This document shows, piece by piece, positions 33,213 through 44,032 of a stretch of DNA of 64,000 bases. This DNA is from Lepas anatifera. Taxonomy: Eukaryota > Arthropoda > Thecostraca > Lepadidae. The stretch covers positions 310,001-374,000 of the forward strand of contig JAOTON010000478.1 of assembly GCA_034440635.1 (NCBI GenBank), given 5' to 3'. Both the position numbers and the translations under genes were made by a program. How positions within the stretch are numbered: position 1 is the first letter of the stretch; every line of letters begins with the position of its first letter. Under the pieces are notes generated by a model, which was not told the DNA's origin, did no database searches, and saw nothing but the letters and a program-made list of their open reading frames with translations.

Positions 33213-34914
33213 ATCCTCTTGTAATAAATAGTCGTAAATTTCAACACCATCTGACTGCAGCAGTTTCCACACGGAACTCGTACCACTCGAGTCAAGCCTC
33301 TCCGCCGTACGTCGTCTGAGAAGTTGGCACCAGCGCACAGAGTTCTAAGGGAGACCAAAATGGAAACATAATTCAAACTTTGACTATTGTTTAAACTGGT
33401 TTTGATATTTGCAACTATTAGCACAATTATCACTGTCAGAAAATGTCAAACAAAAAAATGTGAGGCCTTTAAAATAAGCGTGGCAAGGGATCAAACGGCT
33501 AACATTGCTTGTCGACTGGACTTGTTGACTTATTGCCGTTGGCCGCTTCACTCAATAAAGTGTGAAAAGTGCAAAGGTTACAGGATGGGGAAACCAAACT
33601 TGTAATAGATGTCTCAGTACACCAGCATGCCCAGTGACCATTCGTCGATTCACAGCTAGTATTTGCTCAGGTCTTTGGCCGACCTAACGACAGGGTGGGA
33701 CCCGAAATACGCAAATTACCCCTTCCTTGTTTGGAAAGGTCACTTCAGACGACACCAGGGAATAGAGTCTCACAGTACGCACACGCAATGGTTGCATGTT
33801 CTTGTTATTGTCAGTTGAGTTTCTGACTGTAAGCTGTGAATATGTAGGTGCGAATTAGTGTAGAGACGCGGCAAACCTGCTCATAGCTGATACGGCATGC
33901 GCCACCTCCCTGATCTGCCCCAAGTGAGTACACACGGAGTGGCATAAAACATGAGGTAGTTTCATTGGCAAAATAGTTGTGATCGACGCAACGTCAATTC
34001 TGTAAAAAAATTCGACCAGGCCATAAAAATTCATACCGGGTCGTAAACCAAGCCAATGTTTTGTATATATTCTTAGGAATCTGATACCATTGTGTTGGTG
34101 TATGGACACACATATCAAAGTTGAATGTGATAAATTTAATTTCCATGGTTAAATACGTGTGCTTGTTTTATTAGGGGTGGATTGCGCGTGGGGGCGGTTA
34201 GTTTATTGTTAGAATTACCAGATTATGTCACTTCAATTATGCTAATTATATATGGTCAGTTATGTATCAATTTATCAATTATCTATCACTTGCAAAAGAC
34301 GCAATAATTTTCTGAAAACTGACACCCAGCTATCCATGCATTAACCATCCAATTATAATCCCGTGACGCGCAAATATAAACCATTTCAATGTATGTAGTA
34401 TGTACATCTTAGGCTGATCAATTGGTAAAGATGTATAACTTAACGTTTCAAAAGTGGATGCCGATTAAGACCGGCAGGCTCCTTGCAAAGGTCGATGGCG
34501 CCCCCTGAAATGACTCTTCCACAGCCTAATGGGGTTAAACAGAAACCGCTTGGCCCACCGATAGTCATTTCATGCAAAAAGCCACACATGTTAGTACGTG
34601 CTGTCATGCGCCAATTCGGATGACCAAGATTCTATCCTATTTATATTGTCTGGTGGTAGCATATTTGAAAGCTTCTGATCACAAATATCCCGGTGATAGA
34701 GTCTTTTTGCATTCCTCCGTGCGTAGGCATTACTCGTATACACCACGCGCTAGAGTATCTGGGCATATACCTCGTTTAAAAGCCTGGAAGTTCGATGTCG
34801 TCTTCAATGTCAAGCCTATCACGCGTATGAACTTTAAGTGACAGGACATTAACTAGAACGTACATCTAACGCCCCTTTATTACCATATATAAATATCGTT
34901 ATTTTTTGCTGACT
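33213..34914. other. Unassigned intergenic DNA
   Basis: AT-rich with short open frames only (89 codons at most, 34,572-34,841). No feature recognised. Confidence 0.45.
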
Positions 34915-34930
34915 CACCCGCCCGTCCTAA

Positions 34931-35378
34931 CCGGACAGTCGCCGACCGTCGGCGTCAGTTGCAGAGTGGTAATTCTGGAGTTTTTGCCGGCAGAGGAAAG
35001 GTTCAACTTTGGTAGCAATCTGGTAGGTCAAGTTGCGACGAACTGCTGTTTACCAACAACCAAAGTTAGCTGGCATCAATAACTATTAAAAGAACGATTT
35101 AGGAGAAAAAGGTAATCATGTCCAGTTTCCATAGATTTTTCAGCATGAAGTATAATTTAAATTATTATTCTAAAACATGCATTACATTTAATGACTAAAA
35201 ACAACAGCCAATAACACGGAGACCGTCGGCATCAGAAGTTGGACATTGTTCAACTTTTGTTGCGACGCGTTGCAACGTCGTGCGACGCGTTGCGGCAGTG
35301 CGTTTTGTGTCCTGACCGAAAATCCCGGTCGTTGCGGCAGATCGACGGCGTGCGACGCGTTGCATCTTGGTTAGGACA
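34931..35378. mobile_element. Possible TIR element with GCGACGCGTTGC repeats
   Basis: GTCCTAACC at about 34,923-34,931 is matched by its inverse GGTTAGGAC at about 35,370-35,378. GCGACGCGTTGC occurs three times near the right end (about 35,262, 35,282 and 35,352). GACCGTCGGC occurs near both ends of the segment. No target duplication was found, so this may be a decayed element or a chance pairing. Confidence 0.3.
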
Positions 35379-37263
35379 CCGGGTTAGGGTCAAATACCTG
35401 ACAGTCATGCGCGCTGTGGTCAGGTCTTGACAATAATATCTTGGCGCATACTATTTAGGAAAAGAGCTTTCGATTGATGCTGAAATCATCCATCTAGGAT
35501 GCATGCTTCCTGAGATATGGAATTATATCCCCACTTTCGGCTCCGTTAGAACACTGTGCAGTGGCGGCTGCCGGGACGATTTACTGGGAGTTGCCGGCGC
35601 GGAGGTGCCGCCCGGTACACAGCACGCGCCGGCAGGAAGATACAGAGCCGGCGGCACGCCTGCCGCGACGGCTGAGGTTACACAACACACGACGCACCAG
35701 CCCACCGCCGCGCAGCTCGGCCAAACCAAGCCGGAACGCCGCCGTTACTAACCGATTGCCGAGTTACGAGTCGGAGCCTGGGGGTAAGCCCGGGTAACCT
35801 GATTTGGAAAAGTTAGCACCGATCTGGAAGAATTACGGCCGCGGATGCCACTCACGCCTTGTTGACCCACCAGACTTAAATAGCCCGATTCTGATGCCAA
35901 CTGACGGCTATGGATTGTTCTGTTTTTGCTCAAAGTAGAATGCATTTAAATTTGTCAGTATTTCAGACCTCAGAAATGTTTTTTGTTCTTCCTACCATAA
36001 CCGTTCCAGACTATGCCATAGACTATCGAAGAGATTGAAGCTGGCTTTATGTGGTCTTCTGGGAGGGTGGGACCAAACCTGGCCTTTGGTCTTCTGCAGT
36101 CAACGGGCCATCTTTGTAAGTGAATATCTTGGAAATAATAATCACTTATTTTTTCTTAAAGTTAAGCTTCTTTCACGGAAATCGACACGTGATTTTCTTC
36201 CCTTTAAGCATGTCAATTTCAAGCGGGTTCAGCGTTTTGTTGTTTCCTTCGAAACCAAAAAAGTTGGCGCACTGTTTAACAAGTGCAGGATTTGGCGCCC
36301 TGCCCTAGCCCCAGCATAGCTCACTCCTCTGCCTTTCGGCATCACATTAACTTTTAGTTCGAGTGACGTCAAATCCCAAGGACAAGAAGAGCTACTGGAA
36401 GCCATCTGGCGCCTCCCGCACCGGGTCGACCGTTAAGGGCATACCCTCTCGCGGCAGGAAATCTGGGTGGTGGCGTTACGCTTTCTGGCATCCGGATACC
36501 AGCCACGAAGCACAGCGAGATCTTTCGGGACCGGGTTGAGAAGTTATTTCATCTGCGTCTTCTACCTTCTGAATACCATCTGCCTGCCCACGCGCCTGTA
36601 CATCTGACCGCGCCGGACAAGGCAGTAGTGTGCCGGAGGAGCCAGCAGGAGTTCCGCGCCCGCTGGAACTTCCCCAACTGCCGCCCCGGCTGTGGGGTGC
36701 GCCTGTGTGGTGGGGTGGCTTGGATCGTTCCGGACGCTCCGCGCTCAATTTACCCACGTACAGGTTGGTGGCAACACTGGTGGGGTGACCTGGCGGCGGC
36801 CCTGCTTTGTGGGACGTAATTGGCTCAATCACCCTTGTGGAGTTGCTCGTGTGGTGGGGTGGTTTTGAAGTCCTTATGACTTTAGTAACTCCACCGGCAA
36901 ACTAACAACAAAATTAATAAATGCGTGGCTGCTGCGGGTGTCACGCATGTAAACATGCAGTGTCCAGAAAAAGGTATGAGCCCACTATACGGTGTCCCAA
37001 AAGCTCGTACTTGCCTTTCTAATGCTTTGTAAACACAGTTTGGTGCGCAACTCATTCTGGCACGTCTGTACCCAGATCCTCTCGAGCGCGGGTTCATGCC
37101 ACTCTCAGTCACTTCGTCACCTCTCCAGTGCTGGTGCACGGCTCCGCCCGAGGCTCCAATTCAGGATTCTCCGGGCATCGTGCCATTGGAGTCAAGTCTA
37201 CGCATTTCCCCGGTCAAGCCAGCTTCCCCTGCAGATAGATACACAGCTGAGTTGCCGAACCGG
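35379..37263. other. Unassigned DNA with GC-rich patches
   Basis: GC-rich at 35,560-35,760 and 36,400-36,830. No recognisable coding domain. Confidence 0.4.
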
Positions 37264-37356
37264 GGTGGGTGGCGCGGTTAGCGCACGCGCTCGGCTTGAC
37301 CCGTGACATTTTGTATATGCATTATGCAGTGTGTCGCGGGTTCGAGCCAACCCAGA
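37264..37356 (+). mobile_element. tRNA-like SINE head
   Basis: The A-box-like GGCGCGGTTAGCGCACGCGC and the B box GCGGGTTCGAGCC at about 37,337-37,349 sit in tRNA order. GGGTGGG and CCAACCC at the ends can pair like an acceptor stem. The A-to-B spacing is longer than in a normal intronless tRNA, and no SINE tail follows directly. I call it a tRNA-derived retroposon fragment. Confidence 0.5.
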
Positions 37357-37424
37357 GACAGAATTTGGTGCCGTGTCCTAGCTCAAGCCAAGTTCCTCCC
37401 CTTCAACCTGCATACCACATGCCC

Positions 37425-37878
37425 TTAAAGGGAATGTGGCACCTTAGTCGAATCCTGGAATTTAGTGTAGTTAGGCGTACTTTTAGCCGAAAATAATGAA
37501 ACCACTCATGATTTCTCTGAAAAATGTACAATAAGCTCAATATTTTAATTTTTTAAATAGTCCTCCATCAAAAAGAAATAAATATCAGCCTGTGGATGCT
37601 GTCATGATCTGTTAACCACAACCACACTTGACACGCTTCAAGGGCTTCGATTGGCTGATGCTCATCGTGACGTCAGCATATGTCGTCACACCAACAGCCA
37701 TGACAACTGTGGCCTGCTGCTAGGGGTACAAGAGGGGTACATTGCAGGTAGGATTTAGCTTTTTTCTACGGAAATCTCGAGTTCCAAGACAAATGATATA
37801 TTGAGTACTGGGTTTTCCGACTTGCTTTACAACTTGGCTATCTCAGTTAAAATCACGTTATGAAGGTGCCTAGTCACG
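37425..37878. mobile_element. T2 TIR element, copy d
   Basis: The left end TTAAAGGGAATGTGGCACCT is the best-preserved terminus of this family. The right end is TTATGAAGGTGCC, its partial inverse, preceded by CTTGGCTATCTCAGTTAAAA as in the other copies. It lies between a tRNA-like head (37,264) and a SINE-1 tail (37,935). No coding capacity. Confidence 0.6.
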
Positions 37879-37934
37879 GGTTGCGGGACGGGGCTGGGGT
37901 GGATTTTTGGTGCGTTTGTGACTTTACCTTACCT

Positions 37935-37975
37935 TATAATAGTTGGTGCGTCGTAAAACCCCAAAAGTACAAACA
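37935..37975 (+). mobile_element. SINE-1 3' tail fragment
   Basis: AGTTGGTGCGTCGTAAAACC followed by an A-rich segment, the conserved SINE-1 end. The head could be the tRNA-like segment at 37,264 separated by the T2 insertion. The intervening sequence does not match other SINE-1 bodies well enough to say so. Confidence 0.5.
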
Positions 37976-38204
37976 TAATTAACTTGCGGGACCGGAAGCC
38001 GCAGCGTCATGGGCGGTGAGGGTCTCACCCAGCTCACCCGAGCACCACCCGACCAGAAATCGGGCTCTACCTCCTGCATGCGCAATGCTTCAGCTAATGC
38101 ATTCAACGACTCAAGGAAACATCCGCTTGGGGTATTAATAGTTACTGGTACAGTTTCAAGCGTATATTCCAGATTCATGACCCATGAAATGCAGATTTTC
38201 CTCT

Positions 38205-38560
38205 CTGGCCTCACGGGGTCAAAGGTCAGATTCAGGTCACCGGATTAAAGTGACCGAATCCAGATAGGTCAAATATCTTTGCAAATTAGAAGCTCAATTC
38301 TATTTTTATCTTCATTCCTACTTAAGTCTAGAGGCCCTTAACCACTGCAGTGTTCAGAAGCTCTTTGACCTTTGGTGACCTCTAAAATTGAAACCAAAGT
38401 TTACCCTGGGCTAAAACAAGAAAACGTGGACTTCATATGTATGTACCACCCACCTATTAGATTTTAAGCAAATCCGGCGAGGGCAACTGTGGTGCGATTT
38501 GACGTGGAATGACCATCTGTAAGGTAAAATGACGTCATATTTACCTCCAAGGCTCTTTGC
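38205..38560. mobile_element. GGTCA-rich fragment resembling TTAA-family interiors
   Basis: GGTCAAAGGTCAGATTCAGGTCA at the start, then TTTGACCTTTGGTGACCTCT at about 38,370 and TGACGTCA near 38,530. The word content resembles the interior of copies A, B, C and F, but no terminal repeats were found. Confidence 0.35.
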
Positions 38561-40227
38561 AAACGCCCAAGAGAAGGAAGCTAATTTTGAGGTTAATGGA
38601 TAGTTTTTTGGTGGCCATTTGCCAGTAAATCCTCCTTAGCCCGACTCGCGTGCTGATCGAATCGTCGACGAAACACACATCGCCAACGGCTTACCCTGCG
38701 GCAAGCCGAGGCTGATTAAGCTGATCTAATGTTTGCATCGCAATAAATGTTAGCCATTCCGCCAACCGCTGCCATTTTTCGCCGCATTAAACCATCGTGC
38801 GTTCACGCAGAAAATGGGAACCAGAGGTGGCCAGCCACACGTGCATAAATCAAACATGACAGCCAGTGCCGGTTCGTGACTTTGCAGATGGCAGCAGTGA
38901 TCGGCGCAGGTCGTCTGTCCAGTCAGTGAAAACGGGCGGCGACAGCGGTCTCGCTGGGCTCATGACCAGAACGAGGACATTCATCACCGGCTGTCGGAGA
39001 CGTTCGCGCCGCTTATGAGACAACTTTGTCGGCGGCGCTGGCGCGGTGGCGACATGAACAGCCAATATCACAGTAATGCACACGCTGGCGAATGGCGAAC
39101 ACGGCCAACGCCGCAGCCAATATGCTGAAAGAGCTCGTCGAGATCGACTCAACAGCAGTCAGCTTCGAGTGACGGAACACCGGGTCTTCAGTGAGGGCGT
39201 ATTCCTCTTGAGTGGGTTGCCGGCGATTCATACCACTCACTGCAGTGAACCGATTTACAATAGTTCGGCTGCTCTATCCCCCGCTAGCTAAGGCAGCAGC
39301 GGTGACTGTTCTCTTGCCAGCCGATTTCACACAATCCGCCGCAGCCCACGCAGCGGGCGGCGCGTGTGGCTGGTGAAGCGTGCGTCCGGTTTGGGAAACA
39401 CTCCAGCACCGTCCGGCTGGGTTCCCAGTAACGGAGATCTCGCCGGCTGCAGGAGAAGCCAGAGCCGCTTGAAAGGTAGCGGCGCGCGCGGACAACTGGA
39501 GGCGATCTCGGCGAGATTGATGGCTGTAGAGGCGGACGAGATTCCCGGAATGAGTCTGAGCCTGTGAGCGGCATCGATACCACATCCGACAAGCCATGCA
39601 AGACAGCGGGCGGCACGAGACCAGAATTGACGCACCACCTCCAAATAGATAACAGGTAAAAGGCGAACTGGCGCACTCAGTGCGCTGGATCCACAGGCGG
39701 CAGATCCTCACAAACCTCACACACTAGGATCGTTATCAGATTACGTCCCACGTGAGAGCAAATACATTTCTCTGCTTTCCCTCAAATAATTATTATACCT
39801 AACCTACTATTCAAATTTTCTCTAGAGCATGTTAAAATAATCCATACGCCATCAAGAAAATCTGGCACCCTCACCTCTACTAAACTTAGCAGAGCGCGCT
39901 GGGACAGCTCCAAAGTCTAGGTTTTCTTAACCCGACCCTTCCTCGGACGATAAGGTGAATCAGTAGATGAGAAATTAACTTCTAATATCTAGGCCATGCA
40001 GTGGTAGTCTCCCGTTCTTTGTGAGCTCCTTCGCAGAGGCTCCGCCAAAGGGGGACGGGAGATACGCGTCCCCCTCCCCCAATGTAATATGGAGGCCCCC
40101 ACGGCAGGACGCGTAAGTGAGACCCTGAGGGCCCTGTAGCTAACGAAGGAGGATCAACGTGGCTTCTTTTATACCAGGGGCCCCACTGGTTAGTGTGGGT
40201 GGCCCCATAAACGGCAATAGAAACATA
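38561..40227. other. GC-rich unassigned region
   Basis: A GC-rich stretch at 38,990-39,700 has overlapping open frames of up to 148 codons on the minus strand. These are low-information Ala/Arg/Ser-rich frames without a recognisable domain. Nothing else was identified. Confidence 0.4.
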
Positions 40228-41090
40228 AATGTCAGTGGATCGGGATGGACCCGGAGGTGAGTGGAACTGGGGCTATCTCAGTGTTTGGTGTCAGTGGTTC
40301 GGGATGGACCCGGGGGGTGAGTGGAACTGGGGCTATCTCAGTGTATGGTGTCAGAGGTTCGGGATGGACCCGGGGGTGAGTGGAACTGGGGCTATCTCAG
40401 TGTATGGTGTCAGAGGTTCGGGATGGACCCGGGGGTGAGTGGAACTGGGGCTATCTCAGTGTATGGTGTCAGAGGTTCGGGATGGACCCGGGGGTGAGTG
40501 GAACTGGGGCTATCTCAGTGTTTGGTGTCAGTGGTGCGGGATGGACCCGGGGGTGAGTGGAACTGGGGCTATCTCAGTGTTTTGTGTCAGTGGTGCGGGA
40601 TGGACCCGGGGGTGAGTGGAACTGGGGCTATCTCAGTGTATGGTGTCAGAGGTTCGGGATGGACCTGGGGGTGAGTGGAACTGAGGCTATCTCAGTGTTT
40701 TGTGTCAGTGGTGCGGGATGGACCCGGGGGTGAGTGGAACTGGGGCTATCTCAGTGTATGGTGTCAGAGGTTCGGGATGGACCCGGGGGTGAGTGGAACT
40801 GAGGCTATCTCAGTGTTTTGTGTCAGTGGTGCGGGATGGACCCGGGGGTGAGTGGAACTGGGGCTATCTCAGTGTATGGTGTCAGAGGTTCGGGATGGAC
40901 CCGGGGGTGAGTGGAACTGAGGCTATCTCAGTGTTTTGTGTCAGTGGTGCGGGATGGACCCGGGGGGTGAGTGGAACTGGGGCTATCTCAGTGTATGGTG
41001 TCAGAGGTTCGGGATGGACCCGGGATTGAGTGGAACTAAGGCTACCTCAGTGTATGGTGTTAGTGGTGCGGGATGGACCCGAGGGTGAGC
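40228..41090. repeat. 59-bp minisatellite, 15 copies, partly in 118-bp dimers
   Basis: GGGATGGAC occurs 15 times at 59-60 bp spacing. Two unit types differ in the middle: type A has TATGGTGTCAGAGGTTCGGG and type B has TTTTGTGTCAGTGGTGCGGG. From about 40,560 to 41,020 they alternate B-A-B-A, giving a 118-bp higher-order unit. Earlier copies are mostly type A. Confidence 0.95.
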
Positions 41091-42710
41091 AGGCCGTGAC
41101 TGGTTCACAGAACGCATATCTCAACAATTCACCTTATACTACCATCAATGTGCAATCCCGTCTCAATTTAAAATGCAGGGACGGGCAGTCTGACACGTCT
41201 TCAGCATGTGTTGAGAGGGATGTGCATGATGTGCATTCAGCATGTGTTCAACAAGTCGCCTTAATGTGTTGAGAGGGACTTGCATATTCCTTCCTACCAC
41301 GTACCTAACGTTCCCTAAAAAATGTTATTACTGCTGTCCATCACAGGCGGAACTCTACCACGCATGGCTTAATGGGATGAACAGCAGGATAACCCCAGAT
41401 TACGGTGGGTGTTCCACTTTTACCCCGAAAAATGCAGGCACCAGCCAGTCAGTCTAAATCCCCTCGGGCGGTCAAATCGTCTCGGACGGCGAAATGAACC
41501 CTCCGAGCATCCGATAAGCCAGATAAAATTTGATGGATCTCCTTGTATGTGTCAGAGGACATTGATTTACATCAAAATTATTCCTCGTCGGTGGTTATAC
41601 TCATTATTGAAGGTGTGAAAGCAAGAGTGACGCACGAGTAGTAACTCGCAGCCTGCGACACGTTTCAGACCACAGCCAGTCTCTCCAGGGCGCTGATGCA
41701 AAGGCAGGTCCTTACCCTAGATACATGAGTAGACACAGTACGCTCTATTTACGTACCGACCGCGGAAACAGACTTATCAACTTGTGTAACCGGGAGTGTA
41801 CCTTCGGACCTCCAGGTTACATGAGTCGGTAAGTCCGTTCCCGCAGTCGGTGCATAGCTAGAGCTTACTAAAACTGCTGATGACTTAAACATATTGACAT
41901 TAGTGAGCTTTCTCGTGTTGAAACACCTCTCAATCGAATTAATCACACCGTTTATAATCGCCACAAGCAGGTTTTACGATTAGCACCAACATATGTCAGG
42001 ACTGCCCAATACACACAAAGCAGCGCGACAGTCAACAAAACGGAAACTGCGCACAACAGAATAGCCCTCTTCGCTGCACAGCGCCATATCGCATTAGTGT
42101 CAATCACGTTATGCCCATGAGAATAGACATGAGTTCACTATGAAGGCTGAAAACTGATCCCCACATCGATGGATGGTCGGCGCTGGTCATCAAGGACATA
42201 ATTCATTAACATCAAGGACAAAATTCCACTCTGCTGTTCCACAACTAAAGCAATATTCGCGTTCCTCCAACGAAGCTTCCCCGCACCGTGGCTCAATGTC
42301 AAATTTGGGGCCTTGGTCTCCAACGCCGCTGGTAAATGAATCATAGTTATCAAGTTAAGATTGCCTGACATGCACAACAAGGGGAGACTTCTCACAGAAC
42401 CTGGTAGAAAAAATGTTCAATCAAACATGCGAGCCTCCAAGAGCAGGTGTCAATGCGGCACGCCCGGCCGCGCGGCGCTTTGATCAGGTGGGGGCGAGTA
42501 CCCGGAGCGGGACAGTTGTGGGCAGAGCTCAGTGATGGAAATCAAACACGATTAGCAGAGATGAAACGGATCCCTGCGCTACGACCACCGAAGCCAGAGC
42601 CAAATAGGATCTGCACATTAGTTCTCGAGGGCTAAGGCATCCACTGTTAAATCAAAGCAAATCACTATCGGCCCGGATGTATGGGTAGGCACTTTCAGCA
42701 AGGCGTATTA
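41091..42710. other. Unassigned intergenic DNA
   Basis: No gene or bounded element recognised. Confidence 0.45.
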
Positions 42711-42890
42711 AAGGGAATATGCCACCTGTTTACAATTCCGAACTGAAGTGGTTTTGCGGGCATTTTCATTGAAAATAATAAATTTGGTCTCAACTCTGCT
42801 CAAAATGCCTAGTAAGGCGAATATGTATTATACTTTGATTTCAGTTTGCTAGAGGTTAAGACCTCACAGCGGCATGAGGTCATGTTCAGT
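42711..42890. mobile_element. T2 TIR element end fragment, copy f
   Basis: Begins TTAAAGGGAATATGCCACCT, matching the left terminus at 37,425. The following sequence (TTTTCATTGAAAATAATAAA) resembles the early interior of copy d. The opposite end was not located. Confidence 0.5.
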
Positions 42891-43039
42891 TCACTTTATT
42901 TAGGCACATCCCCACAAAATAAGGATTTTCATGCACAACATAAAGAAAAAAACATCGAATGTAATAAAACATGTGTGACCGAGTAAAAGTGTAAACAAGC
43001 TCTATACATTCAGTTGGCCACACATTCTAACATCGTCTC

Positions 43040-44032
43040 TTAACCCTCGCCCCACTGGGGCCATCGATGTCCCCGCGAAAGTTATTTTCACGATAGCAGA
43101 AAAACGACGATGCGCAGCACCACGGTTGAGGGGTCTACCTCTCACACCATCATTTCCCACTATCTTCCAAATTGTTTACCCTGGGTCACATTAAGGTCAA
43201 ACAAGGTCACCTCACTTCAACTTTGAGCTCTATAATAGCTACAGTTCTGGCCGATTGGTTTGAAACTTTCTACACTTGAAGTCCCCACCAGTGTCTACAA
43301 AATGTATACCCGAAATTTTTCGATTTGGTGACCTAAGGTCAGGTCACGAGGTAACTTCTCCCATAGAAAAGGCACGGGGAAAAACTATCTTAATGATTGC
43401 AAATGCTCAGATTTCTCAGAAAGGTATTCTTGGCCACCCTTTGACGGATTTCAGGGACGATATTTACCCTTTGACCCGTCCGAGGTCATCACAGATCACC
43501 AGGGGTCAAAAGCAGCATTTTGACGGTAACTTTTGATCTAATCAAGATAGAGCGCTGAATTAAACGTCATCGTGTATGTCTCATCACTGACTTTCATTTG
43601 ATATACGGCACGGCCACTTTCTGACCTTTCTTGACCTCAGGTCATGTTAGATCAAGAGGTATCCTCTGGAGGCAAAGCCACTGATGTGCGGTAATTATCT
43701 TCCACATAGCGAACAAAGCCCTGGAATTTTCCTATAAAATGTATTTACCAAATCTCAATAGCTCCAATGACATGAGAGCTATACCCAGGTTTCTTAAACA
43801 TTGTATATTTTAGTGGAAATAACCTATCGTGACCCAACTTGACCTCTGGAGGACAAACCATTGACCTGAGCGCTTAAATATACGTTCAATAACCATACTG
43901 AATTCACACGAGCTTTCCAACACCATTAGCAGATTTGCACTAACCCCCATATTTTTTTAGTTAGACGGGGTCATCGACGCCCCCTCCCGTGGGGCGAATG
44001 TGGCACCGGACCCCCGGTGGGACGCGGGTTAA
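43040..44032. mobile_element. TTAA-flanked transposon, copy F, distinct terminal sequence
   Basis: Left TTAACCCTCGCCCCACTGGG; inverted right end TTAACCCGCGTCCCACCGGG. TTAA is present on both sides. The second subterminal pair, CATCGATGTCCCC and GGGGTCATCGACG, is also inverted. Interior GGTCA/TGACC words are frequent (43,190-43,210, 43,330-43,350, 43,625-43,650). The terminal sequence differs from copies A-D (CCC(G/T)CG against CACxCGCA), so this is a sister subfamily. Non-coding. Confidence 0.8.

Noticed and set aside
39274..39720. 148-codon minus-strand frame as an exon
   Set aside because: Overlapping frames of similar length exist in the other phases, as expected for GC-rich DNA. No recognised motif.
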